Notes under the pieces: model-generated | Databases searched by the model: none | What the model was told of the DNA's origin: nothing | What the model saw: the letters and a program-made list of their open reading frames with translations, nothing else | Assembly (NCBI GenBank): GCA_035689345.1 | Contig: DASSLR010000037.1 | Span: forward strand, 1-35,171 | DNA length: 35,171 nt | Direction of reading: 5' to 3' | DNA from: CF-118 sp035689345 | GTDB lineage: Bacteria; Chloroflexota; Dormibacteria; Dormibacterales; Dormibacteraceae | Position numbers and translations under genes: made by a program | Shown here: positions 22,791-30,582 of the stretch, piece by piece | How positions within the stretch are numbered: position 1 is the stretch's first letter | Layout of the letters: every line of letters starts with the position of its first letter

Positions 22791-25151
22791 TTACCGCTTG
22801 CTTGCTAGCGGTCGGCCAGCGTCGGAGCCCATTGCGGATGGACCAGCCGACGACGACGCCATCCAGCTGGCGATCTGAGCACGGGATTTGAAGCCGAGCT
22901 TGTTCATGATGCTGCGGACGTGACTTTCGACGGTCCTGTCCGAGATGAACATGCGCGCTCCAATTTCCTTATTGCTCAGACCCTCGGCAACCAGCTTCGC
23001 GACAGCCGACTCGCGCTTGCCAAGGAGATCGGTGCGATTGTCGGCTGGAGCTTCCGCGACTGCGCGGGGAGATTCCCCCATGGCGAGCGACAGCGCTGCG
23101 TCTCGGCTCAGGTGCCTTCCGGCGTTGAACTCGGCCTCGAAGCCCTCCTCTCCGAGGATCGCTATCGCAGCTTCTCTTGCCTGCACAAACACAGAGGGGG
23201 AGAAAACGAAAGCGTCTATTCCTACTTCGACTCGCAGCCGCTCCCCTGCCCCCAGCAGAAGCGCCGATTGTTTTCCATCGCCAGAGAAGGCCGCCAGGCC
23301 ACCCAGACCCAAGAGCAGGTAGGCCAGCGTTTGACGGTCGTCGAGACGACGAGCGATGGAGACGGCTTCCTGTATCAGCGGCTTTGCGAGGGCCCCCTCT
23401 CCGCCCAAGAAGCAAGCGAGTGCAATTTCTGCGAGGCAGGACTCCGCCGTGAACAGGTCGCCTGACTCGCGGGAAGCATCTAGCGCTCGCGAGAACATGG
23501 CTTTTGCGAGGGAGAAATCTCCGTCGAAGAACGCGTTGAAGCCTTGGGCATACGCCACTGGAGCCGCTGCTCGCACCTCATTCCACACCTCGGCCAGGTT
23601 GCTCGCATCGGCAGCCAACTCAGCAGCTCGAGCGTGTTCGCCTGCGATGTTCTTGGCGACGGACAAGATCGAGACTGCCGTCACGAGGAGCCATGAGTTG
23701 CCGGTCTCGCGGATTAGGGGCAGAGCCTGCGACAGCGCGGCGCCGGCGGCAAGTGGATCGTTCTGTATCACCCCCAGCATGCCTCGCATGAAGTAGGCCT
23801 GTGCCAGAGCGGCGGGTTCAGCATCGCCGCGACCGAGGAATCCGTCCAGCCAACGAACTCCCTCCGTCGTCGCACGGCACCGCCAGTACCAGCCGAGAGA
23901 GCCTGCCAGCTCAACGCCCAGCCGGTAGTCTCGCGATTCAATGCAGCGCTGGAGGAGGGCGCGAACATGATCAATCTCGCCATCCATTCGCTCGAGCCAT
24001 TCAACGACCTGAAACAGAGCCTCTTCGCCGCAGCGGCGGCACAGGTCCGCGTAGTAGTGGGCGAACCGTTCGCGAGCGCCTTCTTCCTCGCCAGCTTCGC
24101 GCAGCTTGAGCAGCGCATATTCCCGCATCGTTTCATGCAATCGATAGCGAGCCGAACTCCGCTCCTCCGTCTTCTCGACAAGTGACTTCTCGACGAGTGA
24201 TGAGAGGACGTCGAGAACGTCGGGGCTCGGCACCTGGTCGCATGCACAAACCGCCTCGGCAGCTTCGAGCGTGAAGGCGGCGGTGAAGACCGAGATCCGC
24301 ATCAAGACCACTCGCTCCGCTCCGTCGAGGTGGTCATAACTCCAGTCGATCGTTGTGCGGAGGGTCTGGTGGCGCGGCAGCGCCGCTTTCGCTCCTCCGG
24401 TGAGGAGTCGAAAACGATCGGCCAAGCGATCGAGGATCTGGTTAACAGAGAGGGCTCGCGTCCGCACTGCGGCTAACTCAATGGCAAGTGGCAGGCCGTC
24501 GAGACGGCGACAGAGTTCGACCACCGTTGTTGCATTGGCTTCGGTCAACTCGAATCTGCCCGACGCAGCGCTCGCCCGCTCCACGAACAATTCGACAGCC
24601 TCGTTGCGAAGGACGCGGCCAGCAGGCTCACTGGCGTTCACCTCAGGTAAGTCAAACGGCGGGAGTGGCAGCACATGCTCACCGGAGACCGAGAGCGGCT
24701 CACGGCTCGTGATCAACAACTTCACGCCCGGGGCCGAAGCGAGAATCTGGGTTGCCAACGAACGGGATGCTGCAATTAGATGCTCGCAGCTGTCGATGAC
24801 GAGCAGCAGTTCTGTGCCACGCAAGTAGGAAAGCAGCAGCGTAAGCGGCTCTGCTGCGGTCTGGTCGCGGAGGTCCAGCGCTGAAAGCAGAGCGTTTGGG
24901 ACCAGCGCTGGATCTTCTAGCCGGGCCAGTTCGACCAGCCAGGCGCCATCGGGAAAACTGCGACCTATTTCGGCTGCGCACCGGATCGCCAGCCGTGTCT
25001 TTCCCACGCCGCCTGGTCCGATCAGGCTGACCAGACGTGCATTGGCCAACGTCTTCTTGAGCTCGGCAAGCTCGCGATGCCGGCCGATGAAGGTGGTCGA
25101 CTCGGCCGGCAGATTGCCTCTCGGGCGACGAGGCCGCCCCATGGTGATCAT
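22791..25151 (-). CDS. NB-ARC/TPR transcriptional regulator with LuxR-type HTH
   Basis: A ~786-aa STAND-class regulator. Near the N-terminus are FIGRHRELAEL and the Walker A IGPGGVGKTR, then a Walker B-like ELLLVIDSCEHL and sensor LLITSREPL, followed by the NB-ARC GLPLAIELAA motif. TPR-like helical repeats fill the middle. The C-terminus has a LuxR/GerE helix-turn-helix: LGKRESAVAKLVAEGLSNKEIGARMFISDRTVESHVRSIMNKLGFKSR. It probably oligomerises on ligand binding and switches a transcription programme. ATG 25149-25151 (MITMGRPRRP) is chosen because conserved sequence begins shortly after; the frame is open to 25253. Its codon use looks less GC-biased than neighbours (many GAA, TCG/TCT, TTG), fitting its place in the tRNA-bounded segment. 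Target genes unknown. Confidence 0.88.
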   Translation of the reverse strand: MITMGRPRRPRGNLPAESTTFIGRHRELAELKKTLANARLVSLIGPGGVGKTRLAIRCAAEIGRSFPDGAWLVELARLEDPALVPNALLSALDLRDQTAAEPLTLLLSYLRGTELLLVIDSCEHLIAASRSLATQILASAPGVKLLITSREPLSVSGEHVLPLPPFDLPEVNASEPAGRVLRNEAVELFVERASAASGRFELTEANATTVVELCRRLDGLPLAIELAAVRTRALSVNQILDRLADRFRLLTGGAKAALPRHQTLRTTIDWSYDHLDGAERVVLMRISVFTAAFTLEAAEAVCACDQVPSPDVLDVLSSLVEKSLVEKTEERSSARYRLHETMREYALLKLREAGEEEGARERFAHYYADLCRRCGEEALFQVVEWLERMDGEIDHVRALLQRCIESRDYRLGVELAGSLGWYWRCRATTEGVRWLDGFLGRGDAEPAALAQAYFMRGMLGVIQNDPLAAGAALSQALPLIRETGNSWLLVTAVSILSVAKNIAGEHARAAELAADASNLAEVWNEVRAAAPVAYAQGFNAFFDGDFSLAKAMFSRALDASRESGDLFTAESCLAEIALACFLGGEGALAKPLIQEAVSIARRLDDRQTLAYLLLGLGGLAAFSGDGKQSALLLGAGERLRVEVGIDAFVFSPSVFVQAREAAIAILGEEGFEAEFNAGRHLSRDAALSLAMGESPRAVAEAPADNRTDLLGKRESAVAKLVAEGLSNKEIGARMFISDRTVESHVRSIMNKLGFKSRAQIASWMASSSAGPSAMGSDAGRPLASKR

Positions 25152-25296
25152 CGAAGGTACTACGACTTCGGGCCGAACGAAGCCCACCTGTTGAATCCAG
25201 TACCGGTTCAGGGCTTTGCCGGACTCCTCCGCCGGCAGGGCTTGTCTAGGCAAGCATCCCGAGCCTGACCCGCCGGTCAGAAATGAATACGGAGGA

Positions 25297-25374
25297 TGGT
25301 GCCGGCGACAGGATTCGAACCTGCGACCATCGGTTTAAAAGACCGCTGCTCTAACCAGGCTGAGCTACGCCGGC
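25297..25374 (-). tRNA. tRNA-Lys (anticodon TTT)
   Basis: The minus strand from 25374 gives an acceptor GCCGGCG, D arm GCTCAGCCTGGTTAGAGC, anticodon arm with loop CTTTTAA (anticodon TTT, Lys AAA/AAG), variable loop, T arm with GGTTCGAATCC, acceptor partner and an encoded CCA (25299-25297). The outermost anticodon-stem pair is a G/A mismatch, otherwise the cloverleaf is sound. Its 3' 40 bases are duplicated at 21573-21612, so this gene looks like the integration site of the segment downstream. Confidence 0.95.
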
Positions 25375-25557
25375 TGAATACGATTTTGCCCGTTTCGGCG
25401 CCATCGCCCGCGAAACGCCACGTCGAGCCGTGCGAGTGCCGGCACTCGAGGCCGAAAACAGCGATTCCGAAGTGCGAGCGCCGGCACCCGCCGGCGCATT
25501 AGGACAAGCGCACCAATCCGCGACCACTGACCCGACCCGTTGCGTTGGTCTTGGTGG

Positions 25558-25618
25558 CCCGCTGCCATACCCCGTTTCAGCCCCCCGGCTGGGTGTGGAG
25601 GCAGCGGGTCTTTCTTTT
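25558..25618 (+). terminator. Strong intrinsic terminator with no upstream gene
   Basis: CCCGCTGCC (25558-25566) pairs with GGCAGCGGG (25600-25608), with an inner ACCC/GGGT and an AGCC/GGCT pairing, and is followed directly by TCTTTCTTTT. This is a textbook Rho-independent terminator on the plus strand. The only gene just upstream is the tRNA on the opposite strand, so it may end an unannotated RNA from 25375-25557, or insulate the quinone oxidoreductase promoter from read-through. Confidence 0.7.
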
Positions 25619-25623
25619 CCCGC

Positions 25624-25639
25624 CGTTTGTATGCAAACG
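25624..25639. promoter_or_regulatory. Operator copy 1 upstream of the quinone oxidoreductase
   Basis: CGTTTG-TATG-CAAACG, a perfect 6-bp inverted repeat with the same core as copy 2. Its centre lies 41 bp upstream of that of copy 2, close to four helical turns, so two repressor dimers could bind on the same face of DNA. Confidence 0.75.
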
Positions 25640-25662
25640 CGTGCTTGGCGAGCCGAATTCAC

Positions 25663-25682
25663 CGCGTTTGTATGCAAACGCG
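25663..25682. promoter_or_regulatory. Operator copy 2, overlapping the -35
   Basis: CGCGTTTGTATGCAAACGCG: perfect 8-bp arms around TATG. It covers the -35-like TTGTAT (25668-25673) of the quinone oxidoreductase promoter, so a bound dimer would block RNA polymerase. Arm length and spacing fit a TetR- or similar-family HTH dimer; no such regulator gene is in the window. Confidence 0.8.
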
Positions 25683-25697
25683 CAACTGGGGTAGCCT
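25668..25697 (+). promoter_or_regulatory. Promoter of the quinone oxidoreductase gene (leaderless type)
   Basis: -35-like TTGTAT (25668-25673), 18-nt spacer, -10-like TAGCCT (25692-25697), then exactly 7 nt to the GTG start at 25705. This places the transcription start at or next to the start codon. No Shine-Dalgarno is present, which is consistent with a leaderless mRNA. Confidence 0.6.
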
Positions 25698-25704
25698 TCG
25701 GCCC

Positions 25705-26691
25705 GTGAAGGCCTGGGTCGTGCACGAGCTGGGCGGCCCCGACTCGATGCGCTTCGAGGACGTCGAGGCCGGGCAGCCGGAGGACGGGCTCGTGCGCATC
25801 GATGTCAAGGCGTCCGGGATCAACTTCTTCGACGCGCTCATGGTCGCGGGCCAGTACCAGTCCAGGCCCCCGCTCCCATTTGTGCCCGGCACCGAGATCG
25901 CCGGCGAGGTCGCGAGCGCGCCGCAGGGCAGCGGCTTCCATGCGGGCGAGCACGTGATGGCCCTGGTCGACAACGCCACGCTCACGCGCGGCGCGTACGC
26001 CCAGGTGGCCGACGCCATGCCACAGTCCATCACGCGCATCCCGGACGCGATGCCCTTCGAGGACGGCGCCGCGTTCACGCTCATCTACCAGACCGCGTGG
26101 TTCGGGCTCCACCGCCGGGCCAACCTCCAGGCGGGCGAGACGCTGCTCGTGCACGCGGGCGCGGGCGGCGTGGGCAGCGCCGCCATCCAGCTGGGCAAGG
26201 CCGCGGGCGCGAGGGTCGTCGCCACAGCGGGGTCCGACGAGAAGCTCGACGTCTGCCGCCAGCTCGGCGCCGATCACGCGATCAACTACAAGACGCAGGA
26301 CTTCGCCGAGGAGGTCAAGTCCATCACCGGCGGCCGCGGCGCCGACGTCATCTTCGATCCCATCGGCGGCGACGTCTACGACCGCTCGACGAAGTGCATC
26401 GCGTTCGAGGGCCGCCTCATCGTGGTCGGGTTCACGTCCGGCCGCATCCCGACCGCGCAGCTCAATCACCCGCTAATCAAGAACTACTCGATAGTTGGCC
26501 TGCACTGGGGCCTCTACACGAGACGCGCGCCGGAGCTCATAGCGCCCGCGATGCAGACCCTGCTGAAGATGTACGAGGAAGGCCGGATCAAGCCGTACAT
26601 CTCGAAGAAGCTGCCGCTCGACGAAGCGCCGCAGGCGCTCGCGCTGGTGGGCGGCGGCAAGAGCACGGGCAAGGTGGTGCTCGTCCCCTGA
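25705..26691 (+). CDS. Zinc-free NAD(P)H:quinone oxidoreductase (MDR superfamily)
   Basis: A 328-aa medium-chain reductase of the QOR family. It has the N-terminal GroES-like fold (VKASGINFFDALMVAGQY, LPFVPGTEIAGEV), the Rossmann nucleotide-binding loop HAGAGGVGSAAIQLGKAAGARVVATAGSDEKL, and FDPIGGDVYD. The catalytic-zinc Cys and the four structural Cys of alcohol dehydrogenases are missing, as expected for quinone or enoyl reductases. The GTG at 25705 is chosen because it is 7 nt after a -10 element and begins the conserved KAWVVHELGGP. It is under a promoter with two operator copies, so it is probably induced by a small electrophile or quinone. The next gene overlaps its stop. Confidence 0.9.
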   Translation: MKAWVVHELGGPDSMRFEDVEAGQPEDGLVRIDVKASGINFFDALMVAGQYQSRPPLPFVPGTEIAGEVASAPQGSGFHAGEHVMALVDNATLTRGAYAQVADAMPQSITRIPDAMPFEDGAAFTLIYQTAWFGLHRRANLQAGETLLVHAGAGGVGSAAIQLGKAAGARVVATAGSDEKLDVCRQLGADHAINYKTQDFAEEVKSITGGRGADVIFDPIGGDVYDRSTKCIAFEGRLIVVGFTSGRIPTAQLNHPLIKNYSIVGLHWGLYTRRAPELIAPAMQTLLKMYEEGRIKPYISKKLPLDEAPQALALVGGGKSTGKVVLVP

Positions 26692-28325
26692 GGCTGAGAG
26701 CCTCGGTCTTGGTCGCCCTGGTCGTCATGCTCGCGCAGTCGTGCACGCTGGGCGGCGGCGGACCGCAGGAGCAGCTGGCCGCGGACCAGACGCTCAGCTT
26801 CCCGATCTCGCAGGAGATCAGCGACTTCGATCCCGCCCAGATCACGTCGCCGGCCGACGTCGACATCCTGCGCAACGTCTTCTCAGGCCTGTACGGGTTC
26901 GACGACCACCTGCACCTGGTGCCCGACATCGCTTCCGGGCTGCCGGAAATCTCGGCGGACGGCATGACCTACACGTTTCACCTGCGCCACAACGCGCGTT
27001 TCTCCAACGGCGACGCCATCACCGCCGACGACGTGCTCTACAGCTGGAACCGCGCCGCCGCCAAGAAAGGCGACTTCGCGTCGCTCTTCTCCCCCATCCG
27101 CGGCTACGAGCTCGTCTTCCAGGGAAGGGCCACGCAGCTCGCCGGCCTGACCAAGACCGACGACTACACCGTCGTCGCCAACTTGAGGACGCCGGCCGGC
27201 TACTGGCTCACCGAGGTCGCGCTGTGGCCGTACTGGCTCGTCGACAAGAAGGTCGTGTCAGCCGCGGGTGACAGCGTGTGGTTCACCGAGCCCGCCACGC
27301 TCATCGGCAGCGGCCCGTTCAAGCTGACCGCGCACTCGGCGGGGCAGTCGCTCGACTTCGAGCCGGTGCCGCACTGGTACGGCGGTTCCACCGGCGCGCT
27401 CAAGCGCGTGCACGTCGAGATCGTGCCCGACGCGGCCGCGCAGGTTTCGAAGTACGAGTCCGGTGTGTTCAGCCTCATCGGCTACGGCCGTCAGTCATTG
27501 GCACCGGAGACCGCGGCCCGCTACCAGAGCGACGCGAAGCTGCGCGAGCAGCTGATGCTCGTGCCCGCCGGCGTCACCTTCTGGGCCGGCTTCAACATGG
27601 CCACGGGACCGTTCGCAGGCGACGCGGGCAAGGCGGGACGCCACGCCTTCGCGACCGCCATCGATCGCAACGCGCTGGCCGGCGCGGTCTGCACCGCCGG
27701 CACCACGTGCATCGCCGCGACAGGAGGGGTGCTCAGCAAAGGGCTGGCCGGCTATCTCGGCGACGGCGCCGACGTGAACGCCAGATTCGACCCCACAGCG
27801 GCGAGCGCCGAGTACAAGGCCTGGGACCCGACCGGCAGCAAGGTGAAGAACCTCGCGTACACGTACGACACCGATCCCTTCAACCAGGCGGTGTGCCAGA
27901 ACCTGGTCGCGCAGTGGCAGAAGAATCTCGGCGTCAAGGTCGCCTGCAACGAGGTCGACCGCCAGACGTTCTTCGACCAGCGCAACGGTCGCTGCGCCTA
28001 CACGCTGTTCCGCCAGAGCTGGAGTGCGGACTACAACAACCCGCAGGACTGGTTCGACTATCTATTCGTGTCGCACGCGCCCTCCGGTGGTGCGTGCTAC
28101 TCCAACCAGAACCTGGACGCTCTGGTCGGCAACGGCGATTCGCGGCCCGTCGGGCTCGCGATCAGCTACTACCAGGCGGCGAGTCACGTGCTGATCAGCG
28201 ACGTCGAGTACGCCGCGCTCGTGTACGGCGTGCAGCAGTACCTTGTGCATCCGTACGTCGCGGGCGTCGGCGGCACGGCGCTCTACGACTTTTACTGGAC
28301 CCAGGCTCGAATCGACGCCCACTGA
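26688..28325 (+). CDS. ABC-type solute-binding lipoprotein, family 5 (peptide/oligopeptide type)
   Basis: A 545-aa extracellular solute-binding protein of family 5 (DppA/OppA type). The mature part shows the family layout: DFDPAQITSPADVDILRNVFSGLYGFD, IASGLPEISADGMTYTFHLRHNARFSNGD, ITADDVLYSWNRA, GSGPFKLTAH, RHAFATAIDRNALAG and late FFDQRNGRCAYTLFRQSWSADYNNPQDWFD. I choose a CTG start (26688) that overlaps the preceding TGA as CTGA, because it gives a proper lipoprotein signal: Arg-rich RLRA, hydrophobic SVLVALVVML, and a lipobox-like AQSC. TTG 26709 and ATG 26727 would leave no positive N-terminus. No permease or ATPase genes are nearby, so it is an orphan binding protein that may feed a distant transporter or serve as a sensor. 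Confidence 0.83.
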   Translation: MRLRASVLVALVVMLAQSCTLGGGGPQEQLAADQTLSFPISQEISDFDPAQITSPADVDILRNVFSGLYGFDDHLHLVPDIASGLPEISADGMTYTFHLRHNARFSNGDAITADDVLYSWNRAAAKKGDFASLFSPIRGYELVFQGRATQLAGLTKTDDYTVVANLRTPAGYWLTEVALWPYWLVDKKVVSAAGDSVWFTEPATLIGSGPFKLTAHSAGQSLDFEPVPHWYGGSTGALKRVHVEIVPDAAAQVSKYESGVFSLIGYGRQSLAPETAARYQSDAKLREQLMLVPAGVTFWAGFNMATGPFAGDAGKAGRHAFATAIDRNALAGAVCTAGTTCIAATGGVLSKGLAGYLGDGADVNARFDPTAASAEYKAWDPTGSKVKNLAYTYDTDPFNQAVCQNLVAQWQKNLGVKVACNEVDRQTFFDQRNGRCAYTLFRQSWSADYNNPQDWFDYLFVSHAPSGGACYSNQNLDALVGNGDSRPVGLAISYYQAASHVLISDVEYAALVYGVQQYLVHPYVAGVGGTALYDFYWTQARIDAH

Positions 28326-28329
28326 TAAT
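28324..28329 (+). promoter_or_regulatory. Possible -10 element (GATAAT) before the Mo-hydroxylase gene
   Basis: GATAAT, one base from the consensus, lies exactly 7 nt before the ATG at 28337 and overlaps the stop codon of the solute-binding protein gene. No Shine-Dalgarno precedes the ATG. No clear -35 is visible. Confidence 0.45.
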
Positions 28330-28336
28330 TAACCGG

Positions 28337-30562
28337 ATGGGTGCAGTCGGGCAGTCGACCCGCCGGCTCGAAGGCCGCGAGAAGGTCTCCGGCGCGACCG
28401 CCTACACGGCGGACCTGGACGTCGCAGGGCTGCTGCACGTGCAGCTCGTGCTCAGCCACCTGGCGAGCGCGCGCATCAGGTCGATCGACACGTCGGCCGC
28501 CAAGTCGTTGCCTGGCGTCGTGGACGTCGTCATCGCGTCGGACCTGCCGGAGCAGGAGGTCGCGGGTCCCGAGCAGCCGCTGGCCACGGACCGCGTTTTC
28601 TACGTCGGCCAGCCGGTCGCCGCGGTGATCGCCACCAGCGAGGCCGCCGCCCATGACGGCGCGGCCGCGGTGCAGATCGACTTCGACGAGATTCAAGCCG
28701 TCACGGACGCCGCAGCCGCGATGCGGGACAGCTCCCCGGTCGTGCTCGACGTCGAGGAAGAAGCTGACGAGGGCGACGCCTCCATGCACGGCGCCGCCGC
28801 GGACAACGAATCCGAGCCCGTCGAGAAGCCGCGCAACGTGAGCTCGGTCGCGTCCATCAAGCGCGGCGACGCGAGCGCGGCGATGGCCGAGGCGGACGTC
28901 ACCGTCAAGGCGACCTATTCGATCGCCGGCGTGCACCACACCGCTATGGAGCCGCACGTCTCGGCCGTGCGACCCGAGCCCGGCGGCGGCCTGACCGTGT
29001 GGTCGCCGACGCAGGGCCCGTTCGCGCTCCGCGACGAGCTCGCCGGCAAGCTCGACATCCCGGCGCACAAGATCCGCGTCGTGCCGATGCCGGTGGGCGG
29101 CGGATTCGGCGGCAAGGTCGCGCTGCTGGAAGGCCTGCTCGCGATGCTCGCGCTGCACGCCAAGCGCCCGCTGCGCCTGGTGCTCACACGGCGCCAGGTC
29201 TTCGCCCTGGCCAAGGGTGCGCCGGGCGCGTCATTTGAAATCGAGATCGGCGCCAGGAAGGACGGGACGGTGACTGCGCTCCGCGCGAAGTTCCACTACG
29301 ACAACGGCGCGAGCGCGGGCTGGCACGGCGGCATCACCGCGGCGTTTCTCGCGGGCACATATCGCTGGCAGGCGGTCGACCTCACGGGCTACGAGGTGTC
29401 GACCAACAAGACGCCGGTCGACGCTTACCGGGCGCCCGGCGCGCCGCAGGCGTACTTCGCGCTCGAATCGGCGATGGACGAGCTGGCGCAGAAGCTGCAG
29501 ATGGACCCAATCGAACTGCGTCTTAAGAACGCGGTGCGCGAGGGCGACAGGGACGGGCAGGGCACTACCTGGCCGCGGATCGCTTTCGTCGAGTGCCTGG
29601 AGGAGGCGCAGCGCCATCCTCTGTACACGGCGCCCCTCGGTCCCGGCGAGGCCGTGGGCGTGGCCGCCGGCTCCTGGGGCGGCGCCCGCACGCCGTCCGC
29701 GGCAGGGTGCCGCGTCGAGCCCGACGGCACGCTGTCGATCCTCGTCGGCACGCCGGACATCAGCGGCTCGTCCACCGGCCTGGCGATGATCGCCGCCGAC
29801 GCGTTCGGCTACCCGGTCGAGAAGGTGCGGATCGAAACCGGCGAGACCGGGATCGCGCCCTACAGCGCGGTGGCGGCGGGCAGCCAGACGACCTACAGCG
29901 TGGGCGGTGCGGTGCACGAAGCCGCGCTCGAGGCGCGGCGCCAGCTGCTCGAGATCGCCACCGAACAGCTCGAGGCAGCACCGGAGGACCTCGAGATCGT
30001 CGACGGCAGGGTCGCCGTCCGTGGCGTGCCCGATCGCTTCGTCGAGATCACGCAGCTGGTGACGCTCAGCACGGAGTTCATGGGCGCGTTCCGCCCGGTC
30101 CAGGCCACCGGCCGCTCGGCGGTGAAGTCGGCTTCGCCGCAGTTCACCGTCCACATCGCGCGCGTCAAGGCCGACGCCGAGACAGGCGCCTTCCAGATCA
30201 CCGGCTACGCGGCCATCCAGGACGTCGGGCGCGCCATCAACCCGGCCGAGGTCGAAGGCCAGGTGCACGGCGGCGTGGCGCAGTCGGTCGGCCGCGCGCT
30301 TGGCGAGCAGCTCGCCTACGACGCCGAGGGCCAGCTGAGGACGGGCAGCCTGCTCGACTACGAGCTTCCAAGCGTCGATCAGCTGCCGGGCATCGACGTG
30401 CGCATGATCGAGGTTCCGTCGCCGGTCGGGCCGATGGGCGCGAAGGGCGTCGGCGAGCCTCCTGCCGTGCCAGGCGCCGCGGCCGTCGCCAACGCCGTGT
30501 CGCGCGCCACCGGCGTGCGCGTTCGCACGCTCCCCATCGATCGTTCACAACTAGTTCACTAG
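28337..30562 (+). CDS. Molybdenum hydroxylase large subunit (xanthine dehydrogenase/aldehyde oxidase family)
   Basis: A 741-aa molybdopterin-binding subunit of the xanthine dehydrogenase family, which hydroxylates purines, aldehydes or N-heterocycles at a Mo=S centre. The N-terminal domain (REKVSGATAYTADLDVAGLLHVQLVLS) is followed by the Mo-cofactor part: Gln226 in SPTQGPF, GGGFGGK (254-260), the Arg of DAYRAPGAPQAYFALE, and the catalytic Glu (~707) in GVGEPPAVPG. It lacks the AYRCSFR loop of CO dehydrogenase CoxL. The small [2Fe-2S] subunit and the FAD subunit genes, normally adjacent, are missing in the window, so electrons must leave by partners encoded elsewhere. Residues ~140-165 are an unusual acidic insertion (EEEADEGDASM...NESEPVEK). 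Start ATG 28337. Confidence 0.9.
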   Translation: MGAVGQSTRRLEGREKVSGATAYTADLDVAGLLHVQLVLSHLASARIRSIDTSAAKSLPGVVDVVIASDLPEQEVAGPEQPLATDRVFYVGQPVAAVIATSEAAAHDGAAAVQIDFDEIQAVTDAAAAMRDSSPVVLDVEEEADEGDASMHGAAADNESEPVEKPRNVSSVASIKRGDASAAMAEADVTVKATYSIAGVHHTAMEPHVSAVRPEPGGGLTVWSPTQGPFALRDELAGKLDIPAHKIRVVPMPVGGGFGGKVALLEGLLAMLALHAKRPLRLVLTRRQVFALAKGAPGASFEIEIGARKDGTVTALRAKFHYDNGASAGWHGGITAAFLAGTYRWQAVDLTGYEVSTNKTPVDAYRAPGAPQAYFALESAMDELAQKLQMDPIELRLKNAVREGDRDGQGTTWPRIAFVECLEEAQRHPLYTAPLGPGEAVGVAAGSWGGARTPSAAGCRVEPDGTLSILVGTPDISGSSTGLAMIAADAFGYPVEKVRIETGETGIAPYSAVAAGSQTTYSVGGAVHEAALEARRQLLEIATEQLEAAPEDLEIVDGRVAVRGVPDRFVEITQLVTLSTEFMGAFRPVQATGRSAVKSASPQFTVHIARVKADAETGAFQITGYAAIQDVGRAINPAEVEGQVHGGVAQSVGRALGEQLAYDAEGQLRTGSLLDYELPSVDQLPGIDVRMIEVPSPVGPMGAKGVGEPPAVPGAAAVANAVSRATGVRVRTLPIDRSQLVH

Positions 30563-30569
30563 ACGCGCG

Positions 30570-30575
30570 TAGCGT
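30570..30575 (+). promoter_or_regulatory. Possible -10 element (TAGCGT) before the luciferase-like gene
   Basis: TAGCGT lies exactly 7 nt before the ATG at 30583, the same spacing as at 25692 and 28324, and no Shine-Dalgarno is present. A -35 cannot be assigned with confidence. Confidence 0.45.
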
Positions 30576-30582
30576 CGAGCCC

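Noticed and set aside
25430..25708. 92-aa plus-strand frame upstream of the quinone oxidoreductase
   Set aside because: It would read through a strong terminator and both operators; composition fits non-coding DNA.
27278..28336. Upstream extension of the Mo-hydroxylase frame
   Set aside because: It is an Arg-rich shadow of the solute-binding protein gene; family homology starts at ATG 28337.
28337..30562. Carbon monoxide dehydrogenase large subunit (CoxL)
   Set aside because: The diagnostic AYRCSFR loop is replaced by AYRAPGAPQ, typical of xanthine dehydrogenase/aldehyde oxidase relatives.
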